A stretch of 59,848 nt of DNA. Source: Desulfobacterales bacterium HSG16 (GTDB lineage: Bacteria; Desulfobacterota; Desulfobacteria; Desulfobacterales; HSG16). Both the position numbers and the translations under genes were made by a program. Below, piece by piece: positions 29,254 to 38,364 of the stretch. How positions within the stretch are numbered: the first letter of the stretch is position 1; every line of letters starts with the position of its first letter. The notes below the pieces were generated by a model, which was given only the letters and a program-made list of their open reading frames with translations, did no database searches and was not told the origin of the DNA. Where the stretch lies: positions 1-59,848 of the forward strand of contig JAUCGE010000012.1 of NCBI GenBank assembly GCA_030377965.1. Direction: 5' to 3'.

Positions 29254-29419
29254 TTAGGGTCATGGATGAAATTAATGCCATAAGATTGCGCCGAATTTGG
29301 ATCTGTATTCAAGGCGCATTGATGGGTGAATACTTATTGTCTTTGCCCATCAATGTAACGCAGAAAACATATTCAAGGGCAAGCAAGGTTGTGGAATTTA
29401 TTTCATCCACGGCCCTTAA
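29254..29419 (+). repeat. MITE-like element, copy 2
   Basis: A 166-base element matching copy 1 along its full length, with terminal inverted repeats GGGTCATGGATGAAAT and ATTTCATCCACGGCCC. It ends 30 bases before the porin start codon, so the porin promoter must lie in the element or its last bases, or upstream with the element carried in the leader. Confidence 0.8.
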
Positions 29420-29449
29420 GTTTAATCATATTTTGAGATGAGGGAGAAT

Positions 29450-32215
29450 ATGAAGATGAAACAATTGTTCACATGTATTGCACTTGTACTCACCATTTCC
29501 ATGATTTGTGTACCCGCCTTTGGCGAAGAAAAAGATGTGGTGGCAGATATCACGACGGAAGTCCTGGCCGGCCCGGCAAGCCTGGACCCTGAAAAAATAC
29601 TTGGCCCAGGAGGCGTTGGTATTGACACCCATAAAAACATATTGATGAGCTTTGGCGCTACGGTACGCATGATCCCCACGGCAGAATCCAACTGGGATTT
29701 TGGCATGAGCGACAATGTGCCAGGGTATTTTTATGTCGAACCTGTCCAACAGTTTGCTCAGGGCGCTCTCAACGCAGCCAACACCGGGCTTGCCGTTTAC
29801 CAGGCAAATACAGCATTTACTGACGCTGTTGCCAACGGCAGAGGACTTAGATCGACTCTGGATGATCTGGGTAACTCCCTTATAAACGCGAATGCAGTAT
29901 TAGGCGGTGATGATCTCGCTGCGGCTTCTGCGGGTGCTGCCATGCTCAAAGCAAATGCAGACACAGCTTTTGTAGTGGCAAGCGGAGATGCGGCCAGTAC
30001 CTACATGACTGGAATCGGGGCAGGCACTGCTACAAGTAATGCTTATCAGACAGGAATTGGTGCGGGAAGTGCGGCAGCCACACAATATGCGGACGCTGTT
30101 GCTGCCCAGGACGCTGCAGTTGCAGGAGCAGCTCTTCAAGCAATCTCGACAGACGCTGATTTTCTTGCTGCAATGGGCGCAGGTAATACAGTGGCTGCTC
30201 AGGCCAGAGCCCAGCAGGTTGCAGCTCCTTTTGTAGTCGGAGCTGGTGTCAGTGCAGCCGAAGCAACAACAAACGGCTCAGGTGCGGCATTTCAGGCAAT
30301 TGCAACTGATCCTGCTTACCAGGCTGCTCTTGCTTCCGGTGACAATGCCGCCGCAACTGCTGCTGCAACTGCTGCGGCCGCACCTGTTATCATGGCCGCC
30401 TCCATTCAGGCTGCTGAAGCTTCCAAGGCAGGCGCAGGCGCTGCACTTCAGCAGATATTCAGTGACCCGGCTTACCTGACCGCTGCCGCCGCCGGTGATG
30501 ATGCCGCAGCTGCTGCTGCCGCACAGGCAGTTGTGGTTCAGGCTGCTGCCGCCAGTGGAGAGGCTGCTGCAAACAGTGTAATTGCAGGTAATTCAGCACT
30601 CCTTACAGCAGGGGCAGACGCAGTTGCCTCAGGTATCGCTGCTGACATAATGGATAACGACGATGCCACAGCTATGGATATTAACAGTGCCGTTGCATAT
30701 GCCACGGCTCTGACTGCCAAGGTTAACGACTTCAAACCTTATTATCTTGCCAACTCTTTCCTCAAAAGCCATAGCAATGAAGCTGGCAGTGTCAATGACG
30801 GCTACATCCGTAATGAAACAAAGATATATTTCAATGCTATGCCAAAAGACAAAAAATGGAGCTTTTATGCTGCCCTGGAATTTGACCGGCCCTTAGACAC
30901 TCAGTCAGTAGATAACAGGGGTGGTAAACAGGGTGATTCAAGTAACTTCGGTCTCGAACGCCTCAACGTAAGTATCGAAACATTACCAGGTCTCCGTCTG
31001 CACGCCGGATGGGATGTATGGGGACTTGATGCTATTGAAAGTGCATCTATGGTATATGGCGATGATAATGCGGGCTTCTGGCTCACCGGGCTGTATGATA
31101 ACATTAAATTTTCCATAGCCTGGCATAAACTTGAGGAAAACGATTTTCAGATCAATACTGACGAACTTGTCGGAGATAACGACAATGACCGTGACCTGAT
31201 TGCAGGCTGGATGGATTATGAACTCAGCGAAGAATCCAAAGTGAGGATGTTCTTTGCCTATGATCGTATCCGCAATGTCCAGGCCACAGACCTTGTGGGC
31301 GCTATGGCAGCCGAAGCCGGACTTGAAGATTATGCAGGTATAAGAGGCGGAAAACCCGATACAGATGCCTATCATCTCGGTGCTTATTATCTGGGCAAAG
31401 TCGGCATTCTCGAAATCATGACTGAAGGTGTTTACAAATTTGGTGAAGCCAGGGAAACTGGTCTTAGGGGAGTCAATAACGGCATTCACGACATCGCATA
31501 TGATGATTTCGATATTGCATCATATGCCCTTGCTGCAGATTTTGGATTCGAACTCAAAGAAATGGTTGACTGGATGAGTTTCAGGCCCCATATCGGAGTC
31601 ATGTACACTTCGGGTGATGACGATTCCACAGATGACACGCTTTCCGGCTATTCAGGTGTTCAGAATATCCAAAGATACTCCAAGATGTGGGGTGGTGAAA
31701 ATACCATTCTCGCTGATACCAACTTTGTTCTCGGAACACCTCTTTACAGCTATGTACCGGAGCTTTACGGAAATGGTACGCCTGTATTCGTAGGCGGGCT
31801 TCAGAACATGGCAGGAAATGGTAACGGCCGCGGTGATAACCCCGGCCTGACCATGATCAGCGTTGGACTCACCTTGAGACCTGTCAAATACCTGATTTAT
31901 AAAACCAATGCAAATATCTTTACCTGGAATCAAGACTTCTACGTAACCAACATGGTTGAGCCGGTCACCCTGGCATCCATGGCTGGACCTGAAGGCACGA
32001 GAGTCAGACCTACCAGAGTTGAAGCTGGCTATGTAGGAACAGAATGGGATAACGAACTGCTTCTTGCTCTGAGCCAGCACATGTTCATCAAAACCCAGGC
32101 ATCTTTCTTTTTCCCAGGTTCGGGTATAAATGACGTTACAGCAGCTCTTTCAGGTGGTATAGAAAGTGATGAAATTGCCACAAGAATTGCAGCAGAATTG
32201 ATCTGGAACTTCTGA
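29450..32215 (+). CDS. Outer-membrane porin-like protein with Ala-rich repeat insert
   Basis: A 921-residue protein with a signal peptide (MKMKQLFTCIALVLTISMICVPAFGEE). The region FGATVRMIPTAESNWDFGM and the last 490 residues have the alternating pattern of beta strands, with Asp/Asn-rich loops. The chain ends in ELIWNF, the terminal Phe of outer-membrane barrels. Between about residues 100 and 428 lies a long Ala-rich section, including an exact-period repeat of 52 residues. This is not part of known porins and may form a helical domain outside the cell or in the periplasm. I chose the ATG at 29450 with GAGGGAGAA before it; 29438 is also in frame. A terminator follows. The substrate is unknown. 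Confidence 0.8.
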   Translation: MKMKQLFTCIALVLTISMICVPAFGEEKDVVADITTEVLAGPASLDPEKILGPGGVGIDTHKNILMSFGATVRMIPTAESNWDFGMSDNVPGYFYVEPVQQFAQGALNAANTGLAVYQANTAFTDAVANGRGLRSTLDDLGNSLINANAVLGGDDLAAASAGAAMLKANADTAFVVASGDAASTYMTGIGAGTATSNAYQTGIGAGSAAATQYADAVAAQDAAVAGAALQAISTDADFLAAMGAGNTVAAQARAQQVAAPFVVGAGVSAAEATTNGSGAAFQAIATDPAYQAALASGDNAAATAAATAAAAPVIMAASIQAAEASKAGAGAALQQIFSDPAYLTAAAAGDDAAAAAAAQAVVVQAAAASGEAAANSVIAGNSALLTAGADAVASGIAADIMDNDDATAMDINSAVAYATALTAKVNDFKPYYLANSFLKSHSNEAGSVNDGYIRNETKIYFNAMPKDKKWSFYAALEFDRPLDTQSVDNRGGKQGDSSNFGLERLNVSIETLPGLRLHAGWDVWGLDAIESASMVYGDDNAGFWLTGLYDNIKFSIAWHKLEENDFQINTDELVGDNDNDRDLIAGWMDYELSEESKVRMFFAYDRIRNVQATDLVGAMAAEAGLEDYAGIRGGKPDTDAYHLGAYYLGKVGILEIMTEGVYKFGEARETGLRGVNNGIHDIAYDDFDIASYALAADFGFELKEMVDWMSFRPHIGVMYTSGDDDSTDDTLSGYSGVQNIQRYSKMWGGENTILADTNFVLGTPLYSYVPELYGNGTPVFVGGLQNMAGNGNGRGDNPGLTMISVGLTLRPVKYLIYKTNANIFTWNQDFYVTNMVEPVTLASMAGPEGTRVRPTRVEAGYVGTEWDNELLLALSQHMFIKTQASFFFPGSGINDVTAALSGGIESDEIATRIAAELIWNF
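30137..30570 (+). repeat. Tandem 156-bp (52-residue) repeat inside the porin gene
   Basis: Three units start at 30137, 30293 and 30449, exactly 156 bases apart. Each opens with Q(A/Q)I-x-(T/S)D-x-x-(F/Y) and continues through (A/S)G(D/N)xxAAxA, AAP and AAEA. The third is cut short. Units differ at many positions, so the duplication is old or under diversification. Confidence 0.75.
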
Positions 32216-32255
32216 TCATAGGCGAATAACGTCAGAAGGTTATTAATATTTTCAC

Positions 32256-32297
32256 ATCAGGGGCAGACCAGAACAAGGGCTGCCCCTGATTTTTTTT
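32256..32297 (+). terminator. Rho-independent terminator after the porin
   Basis: An 11-base stem (ATCAGGGGCAG with its complement) and a 13-base loop, followed by a run of T's. It lies 40 bases after the porin stop. Confidence 0.9.
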
Positions 32298-32342
32298 ATG
32301 CGAGAGCCCTAAAATCAGGCTTAAAATCAGGAAAAAAATACA

Positions 32343-33470
32343 ATGAAAATAATAAAATCTGCGGTAGTATTTATGGTAATCTGCATGGCAGCAGGCTGCA
32401 CGTCCAATGTAGATATGGTCAGCAAAGAAAAAGCCAGAGGCGAAAAATATTCAGCCGACGAGGTAAGGCGGATCACTGTGGATCAGCCTTTTTTCGTATC
32501 AGGAGATTATTTCAGAGAAAGAGACCAGGAAGCTGTGCCTGCCAGAGACATTCTGGCTGGATTGTCGGGTAAAGAAGAAAAAGATGAGACAGCAAAAAAG
32601 TCGAAGCCTTTGCAGAAATCGACAGATGTTGCGCCAAAAGGCTTGCAGGAGAAAGATCGACAACCTGCCAGAGATCGGGCCAGAGCTTCCAGTATTAAAA
32701 AATCCGAGGCAAAAAAACGCTCGGAACAAAAAGAAAAACCGGTTTCAGTCAATATTAATTCGTTCCCGCCAAAAATCGGAATTCTTTTCGACAGAGAAAA
32801 AATTGATTTCGCCACAGTTTCAAAGATCAGGCTCAATGCCGACCGGCTTGCAGAATCCATGAAGGTATACCTGACAGACTCAAGTAAGACAGATGAAACC
32901 GTATCTCATGGGCCATGTGCTAAAAAACGGGATCTTTTATGCACATCCAAAGCCCTTGGAGTCTATCCGGGAGTGCGAATGTTGATTCTGGCAGAAGGAT
33001 TCAAACTGCCACAAACTCTGCCCGGAGAAGCTGTATCAAGACTCAGTCTGGTTGATACCGGCCTTATGACCAGATATCCTTCAATAGAAATCGCAGCAAC
33101 GTTGAAAAATGAGCAGGAAAAAGATTCTTTTATAATAGGTACATTTCAAAACATGTTCGAAATAGCTTTGGAAAAAGAAAAAATCATGCCCTGGTTCTGC
33201 CGGGTATTTTCAAAACAGGATGACAAATATTATATTACAGCCGGAAAAATTTCTGGATTAAAACCCAGGGACAGGCTTGTTATCATGGGTACTGGAAAAA
33301 TGGTCAAAAGCCCTGCTGGCCTGCCTGCCGGCTGGATTCCGGGTAAAGAAAAAGGTGTGCTGGAAGTAGAATTGTTATTTGAAAGAGATTTTGCTGCATG
33401 TGTTCTTATAAAAGGAAGCAAGCCTGGTTCCGATGATATAATCGTAAAGATGGGAACTTCAAAAAAATAA
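32343..33470 (+). CDS. Hypothetical lipoprotein with FlgT_C-like C-terminal segment
   Basis: A 375-residue lipoprotein: the signal ends in the lipobox MAAGC (Cys19). A charged, Lys/Glu-rich linker covers about residues 75-135. Then a globular part starts at PPKIGILFDREKIDF. The last 80 residues (from AGKISGLKPRDRLVIMGTGK to GSDDIIVKM) look like the C-terminal domain of FlgT-type proteins and related lipoproteins (weak similarity, by eye). It has its own start signal (AGGAAAAAA) after the porin terminator. It may associate with the envelope; role unknown. Confidence 0.6.
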   Translation: MKIIKSAVVFMVICMAAGCTSNVDMVSKEKARGEKYSADEVRRITVDQPFFVSGDYFRERDQEAVPARDILAGLSGKEEKDETAKKSKPLQKSTDVAPKGLQEKDRQPARDRARASSIKKSEAKKRSEQKEKPVSVNINSFPPKIGILFDREKIDFATVSKIRLNADRLAESMKVYLTDSSKTDETVSHGPCAKKRDLLCTSKALGVYPGVRMLILAEGFKLPQTLPGEAVSRLSLVDTGLMTRYPSIEIAATLKNEQEKDSFIIGTFQNMFEIALEKEKIMPWFCRVFSKQDDKYYITAGKISGLKPRDRLVIMGTGKMVKSPAGLPAGWIPGKEKGVLEVELLFERDFAACVLIKGSKPGSDDIIVKMGTSKK

Positions 33471-33487
33471 TATACCCAATTATCGAC

Positions 33488-33544
33488 GGTAGGGCGGGGT
33501 TCCGTTCCCGCCGAAAGATGGCGGGGACGGAACCCCGCCCTACC
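33488..33544. repeat. Long hairpin repeat, GC-rich
   Basis: Two 25-base arms with a single G-T pair and a 7-base loop (GAAAGAT). The arms begin GGTAGGGCGGGGTTCCG. It lies between two convergent genes, where REP/BIME-like elements usually sit. It is far more GC-rich than the surroundings. Confidence 0.7.
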
Positions 33545-33570
33545 ATTCGTAGAAACGAAACAAATAACGA

Positions 33571-33604
33571 AAAAAGGGCAGCCAGGAATATGGTTGCCCT
33601 TTTG
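33571..33604. terminator. Bidirectional terminator between convergent genes
   Basis: Stem AAGGGCAGCC paired with GGTTGCCCTT, with A's before and T's after, so it can stop transcripts from both the lipoprotein gene on the left and the fadL-like gene on the right. Confidence 0.8.
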
Positions 33605-33655
33605 TTACTTCAATAAAATATGGGAAAAGCTTTACACCTTCAATTCTCCCAATTG

Positions 33656-35254
33656 TTAGAACGCATAAGAAACGGTCAGACCTGCGCCCCAGATGTTTCC
33701 ATCGGCAGAAGCGGAAACCTTTCTTTCGTATGCTCCCGAAGGATCGAATCCGTGATTGAAGTTATCACTTTCACCACCGAGATATCTGGCTTTTTCGATA
33801 TCACAATACTGGAGTACACCGTCAACCGTGAATTTCTCGAAATTAAGACCGCATCCAAGAGTATATATTTTTTTATCTGCATCCGGCCATTGGAGATCAA
33901 GAGTATCATCAGGAATGGGAGTTGGATCATAAAAGAATCCGCCCCTGAGAGTCAGAAAATCGCTTGCTTTCCATTCCACGCCGACTCTGACCTGGGTGGT
34001 ATCTTCCCATTTTCTGTCCGATAAAATGTCTGTTTTAACCACATCCGCAGCCGGGTTTCCCGGAATGACCTGAATTGTTACAGGATTACTCAAAGTCTCA
34101 TACTGCTTGTCGTTGATACTCCAGTTTGTCCATACGAAATCGACTTCTACGCTTATGTTTTGATTTGATTCAGGTACATACCTGGCACCAAGCTGAATCT
34201 GATCCGGATGATCGTAGTCCAATTGAGCCTCTGCTACTTTCACACCGCCCAACTTTACATCACCTTCGAAATCAGCATCTGTCCGGCTTCTGTACGTCAG
34301 GCCGAGGGTCAGCGTGTCTTTGGGTTTGTACATGACACCGATATTGAAAGAATAATTTATGTCATCCTGCAAGTCCAGTTCCAGGTTTTTCCCATGATCC
34401 GTAGCAGGGACTCCGTCATATCCTGCCGCCTGGGCAGTTCCGATCTGTTCGGGAGTTTCAAGCCCTGCATCGGCTAGCTGCTGGAAAGCGGCAACTTCGG
34501 CAGTCATGCCAGGAGCATATGCCGAAAGGAAATTATAGGCAGCGGTTGAAGTCGTAATGGTCGGAACAACACCGCCTGCTGCCTGGTTTGCAGCTTCTAC
34601 TGCTGCAATGGATTGTGCTGCCTGATATGTTGCTCCGTCTTTTAAAGCCGGTGCCAGCAGCGAACTTTTTCCGACATCCGGCGTAAGATATTGTTTTTTC
34701 TCAGCACCAGCTTTTGACATACCAACCGACACGCCAAAACCTATAAAGAGTTTGTCATTAATTTTGTAAGATATGGTCGGCGTTATAGCCTCTCTCATGT
34801 ACCAGGAATGTGTATATGCAAAAGCTCCCGGGCTTTTAGCTGGATCTTCCTCCCATTCAAGTTCAAGGCCCCAGGGAGCATATGCTGCAATACCAAATGA
34901 AACCTTATCATTGATTGGCATGGCATAGCCCAGATGAGGGGCGAACAGGTTGGGTGATTCATCGGAAAAACTATTCGGCCCTTTGATCATGGGATCATCG
35001 GTATTCGACACTCGCATATCGTCTATAGTCAAAGACGGATCAAGCATATGTACACCGCCTGCAATAACCTTGCCCTCAATCTGGCTCAAACCTGCGGGAT
35101 TGTAGTAAACAGCGAAAGGATCATTCGCGTAGGCGCTATATGCTCCTCCTAACGCAGTTGCCTTGGAACCAATACCAAAAGTGTCCACACTCCCTGCATG
35201 GACATAGGATACACTCAACAATATCAATGCTGAAACCAGTAGTATTTTTTTCAC
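33656..35254 (-). CDS. FadL/OmpP1-family outer-membrane transporter
   Basis: A 532-residue outer-membrane barrel that should take up long-chain fatty acids or other hydrophobic compounds. Signal peptide MKKILLVSALILLSVSYVHA is followed by the family hatch start (GSVDTFGIGSKATALGGAYSAYANDPFAVYYNPAGLSQ). The barrel ends in GAGLTVSYAF with terminal Phe. It is about 90 residues longer than usual FadL because of an insert (about residues 185-285) rich in Ala and Gln (AAQSIAAVEAANQAAGG). It lies 109 bases downstream of the VolA-like lipase gene on the same strand, with a hairpin between. The pair would release fatty acids from lipids at the surface and import them. Confidence 0.9.
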   Translation of the reverse strand: MKKILLVSALILLSVSYVHAGSVDTFGIGSKATALGGAYSAYANDPFAVYYNPAGLSQIEGKVIAGGVHMLDPSLTIDDMRVSNTDDPMIKGPNSFSDESPNLFAPHLGYAMPINDKVSFGIAAYAPWGLELEWEEDPAKSPGAFAYTHSWYMREAITPTISYKINDKLFIGFGVSVGMSKAGAEKKQYLTPDVGKSSLLAPALKDGATYQAAQSIAAVEAANQAAGGVVPTITTSTAAYNFLSAYAPGMTAEVAAFQQLADAGLETPEQIGTAQAAGYDGVPATDHGKNLELDLQDDINYSFNIGVMYKPKDTLTLGLTYRSRTDADFEGDVKLGGVKVAEAQLDYDHPDQIQLGARYVPESNQNISVEVDFVWTNWSINDKQYETLSNPVTIQVIPGNPAADVVKTDILSDRKWEDTTQVRVGVEWKASDFLTLRGGFFYDPTPIPDDTLDLQWPDADKKIYTLGCGLNFEKFTVDGVLQYCDIEKARYLGGESDNFNHGFDPSGAYERKVSASADGNIWGAGLTVSYAF

Positions 35255-35310
35255 ATTTTCCCCCTTTGTCTCTCTTTTTCTATACTTTTACTTGTGATAA
35301 ATGAAAATCA

Positions 35311-35339
35311 CGCAGCAGCTTCTGCTCAACGCTGCTGCG
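35311..35339 (-). terminator. Hairpin between the lipase and fadL-like genes
   Basis: Perfect 9-base arms CGCAGCAGC and GCTGCTGCG with an 11-base loop. On the minus strand it is followed only by a weak T-rich tract. It may be a partial terminator or an RNA processing site that lets the two genes be expressed at different levels. Confidence 0.5.
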
Positions 35340-35363
35340 CGAGAAATATGTCAATATTTATGA

Positions 35364-38171
35364 TTATTCAAGATAGCCTTTGATCTGCAGATGAGAAGCA
35401 TTATGGGCACCCATGAGGTAGTCCTGATTCAGAAAACCTTCCGGGATTTCCGGATAACCGTCAAGGGTGGTATCAAACAGGAATCCATGTTTGACCCAGT
35501 TGTCTGTCTTGTTGGGCGCTCCGCCATACAGATACCAGTTCGGAGATAGATTGTCGCCTGCCGAAAATCCGTCGAAATCTATAATCTGCACACGATTCGA
35601 TATGGGATGGCCCACGATAGTAGCCAGAATCTCGTTGGCAGCGTTGGGTACAAATGTATCCATATATGCGGCCTGCAACATTGTCTTTTCTCCAAAAGCA
35701 GGGTGTGAATTGAAATCGGAGTTTGCAAGATAGACCGGATCTGCCGGATCGAAAAGAGTCTGAAGCATTCCGAGCAGCCCGAAATACTCAGGTGTGTTAC
35801 GTGTAAGGTTGAACGCATCAATAAGATCAGTGACTTCTTTGTGCGTACCCTGATCCAGCATTATAGAAAAATTAGCGCCCCCCACGTTAAATATCATCTT
35901 GTCCAGGAGTTCGCTGTTAAAGCCACAGAATCCAGCTCCTGTAATAGCGCCCATGGATTGTCCAATAAAATATACATTGTCCGGCGTATCCGCTGTTCCA
36001 TCTCCATCAATATCGAACTGACCGTCTCTTATGCTTTTCAGCATCATGGTCTGATCGAACAGAGTCTGGTACATATTTACACGGTCAGTACCCACATTAG
36101 GATTCAAAAAACCATATCCTGAGGGCAGTCCTTCAGGCGCTCTGTCTCCGTGAAGAGGCATATCCATCGCAATAATCGGCAGGGAAACATCTGTAAGGCC
36201 CATCCCGTTTGATTTCATTCCTCCGAAACCATGCTGAAAGATCAGGACAGAATCGGTATATTCAGTCTGATTATAAACTGCAAAAGGTACAGCAACTGGT
36301 GTGGGTGAGGGATTGGCAAGGCTTGTAATATCAAATGAAGTAAAGGCTGAGTTAGCGTTATCCACAAGTGGCAATGGAATGACTCCGCCTGCCATTGCCA
36401 TTCTGAACTGATCGGCAGCACCATGCATCTGTCCGAATTCAGAAGTGATTGCAGTATAATCAAGTCCATCTGTAAGCATATCGGCAAGGTTTGATATATC
36501 TCCGCTCGCGATTGCAGCGCCCATTATGGCGAAATCGGTCAGGCTCAAAGTTTTTGCTGCTGTCGTGAACGTGAAAATCTCTAAAGTGTCTTCCTTATCC
36601 ATATTCAGAGATTTTATGAAATAATTATAAAGGATTGCATAATTCTGTCTCAAAGGCTCCAAAGCAGCGGCAGCACCGGTCAGTTCCGTGTCTGATTTCA
36701 ACATTTTGTACATTGTAGGTTCTTTGACCGGCATTCCATTAACATCAACAAAATCGTCAGTTGGATCGTCTTTATCGTCGACTATGATTACGACATAGGT
36801 TGAGTCCGGGTTCAAAGGTTTGATCGGATAAATCTTGATATAGTTTCCATCTTGAACGATCTTGATGTCATGCTCGTATATCATGGCTGCATAGGGTGCT
36901 GAGGCAAGAGTTGCCTGTATTCCTGCCCAACCGGCGGCATCAAGTTGGGACAGACCGCCAATCACCCCGGCTGTCACCTGATCGGCAGAGACCGCAGTGG
37001 GATCACCGATACCAAGTGCTGTGTAAAGAATGCCGGCAAGAGTTTTAAGATCAACCAGCTGAATATTATTTGCAAGGGAATCTGAAGATATTTTTACATC
37101 GGAAGTCAATGGAATCCCGATCAGTGTATTCGGGCTGAACCCTTTAATATTAAGATTGTTCATGGCAACGTAGAGAGCTGCTGTAGTCATATCGGAAGCA
37201 GTTGTCGGATCAAATGTGACAAGCCCTTTTCTTGATGCCGGAATGGCATCAGTTGACCATACCAGATCATTGGGCAGGGGTATAATAGAAGCTGTTGGAT
37301 TGAAAGCCAGCATGGTTCCGCCGATTCCGGACATTGTACTTGCTATAATCTGCTCGGTCTTTGCCAGAAGCTCGGTATCTTCAACAACAACGCCTGAATT
37401 ATCTATGCCTGCAAGAACCTGATCCACAGCCGATGTTATCATTGCAGTAAGCCCTTCAGCCTGATTCCGCCTGTCGTTGTCATGATTCAGTGTGGAATCA
37501 ACCAGAGACAGGTAAACTGCGTTACCGAATGCGTCGGAAACACTTTCGTCATCTGTGAGCAGCACATCATTAAAAGCAAGTTCTGCTGCAATTTTTCTTA
37601 CAACAGCAAGCTGTCCGCCAGCATCTGTTATAATAGGGTCATTCTTGTTTGCCAGAATACAAAGCACTGTTTCGACCGACTTTGCCAGCTGCATTATATC
37701 CCATCGCACACCATTGGATGAGGCTATATCCGTGTCGTAATCCTGGCCAATCTTTGATTCAAGCCCTGGATAAGCGGCCACCAGGGTGGTCACAGGCGTA
37801 ATATTGGCAGCCCCTTTGGGAGCCAGCATTGGAATGGCCGGTTGTTTTGCACCTTTTGAATCGGTTACAACTCCTCCAATAGATAACAGCACATAATCAC
37901 CGTAATTTTGCGGTACTTCCAGGTGAAAATCTCCGCTTTCATTGCTGAATGCATGCCGTTCGCCAGCGTCAAGGCCGAAATTACCCAGGTTGTTCGCAGC
38001 GATTTTGTCTGCAATAACCATTGCATCAACCACATAGACCTGAGCAAGTTTGCCAGATTCAGTGACCATGACCTCGGTTTCATAATGGCGATCAGACGAA
38101 CTGTCGCATCCGTAAACCAGTGCCGCCAGTAAACATGCTGACAGCAAAATTCTTGACATCTTAAAAAACAT
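35364..38171 (-). CDS. VolA-like surface lipoprotein lipase/phospholipase
   Basis: A 935-residue lipoprotein: lipobox LVYGC puts Cys22 at the mature N-terminus. Residues about 25-290 are an extension without a clear family. The part from FNPTASIIPLPNDLVW matches the N-terminal domain of bacterial virulence-factor lipases (Lipase_bact_N), including the MNNLNIKGFS segment. The alpha/beta hydrolase core follows, with the oxyanion region QHGFGG (His647) and the nucleophile elbow GQSMG (Ser739). In Vibrio, VolA is a lysophospholipase encoded beside FadL, and the same arrangement is seen here. AGGAGGAGAAGAG precedes the start. Substrate and surface exposure are inferred from the family. Confidence 0.85.
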   Translation of the reverse strand: MFFKMSRILLSACLLAALVYGCDSSSDRHYETEVMVTESGKLAQVYVVDAMVIADKIAANNLGNFGLDAGERHAFSNESGDFHLEVPQNYGDYVLLSIGGVVTDSKGAKQPAIPMLAPKGAANITPVTTLVAAYPGLESKIGQDYDTDIASSNGVRWDIMQLAKSVETVLCILANKNDPIITDAGGQLAVVRKIAAELAFNDVLLTDDESVSDAFGNAVYLSLVDSTLNHDNDRRNQAEGLTAMITSAVDQVLAGIDNSGVVVEDTELLAKTEQIIASTMSGIGGTMLAFNPTASIIPLPNDLVWSTDAIPASRKGLVTFDPTTASDMTTAALYVAMNNLNIKGFSPNTLIGIPLTSDVKISSDSLANNIQLVDLKTLAGILYTALGIGDPTAVSADQVTAGVIGGLSQLDAAGWAGIQATLASAPYAAMIYEHDIKIVQDGNYIKIYPIKPLNPDSTYVVIIVDDKDDPTDDFVDVNGMPVKEPTMYKMLKSDTELTGAAAALEPLRQNYAILYNYFIKSLNMDKEDTLEIFTFTTAAKTLSLTDFAIMGAAIASGDISNLADMLTDGLDYTAITSEFGQMHGAADQFRMAMAGGVIPLPLVDNANSAFTSFDITSLANPSPTPVAVPFAVYNQTEYTDSVLIFQHGFGGMKSNGMGLTDVSLPIIAMDMPLHGDRAPEGLPSGYGFLNPNVGTDRVNMYQTLFDQTMMLKSIRDGQFDIDGDGTADTPDNVYFIGQSMGAITGAGFCGFNSELLDKMIFNVGGANFSIMLDQGTHKEVTDLIDAFNLTRNTPEYFGLLGMLQTLFDPADPVYLANSDFNSHPAFGEKTMLQAAYMDTFVPNAANEILATIVGHPISNRVQIIDFDGFSAGDNLSPNWYLYGGAPNKTDNWVKHGFLFDTTLDGYPEIPEGFLNQDYLMGAHNASHLQIKGYLE

Positions 38172-38364
38172 TCTCTTCTCCTCCTATTGACTGAAATTTT
38201 TCATCATGATAATGACAAAATAATTTCTTCCCCTGCCATGCTGTGTTATTTTTTGCAAGGGAAAAATGTGGTGATTTTAGATTATTATCTGAATTGAATT
38301 TTTGTTTTTAAATAGTAAAATATTTTAAATATATTGATAAATCCCTGGGAGATATGACCGACCT

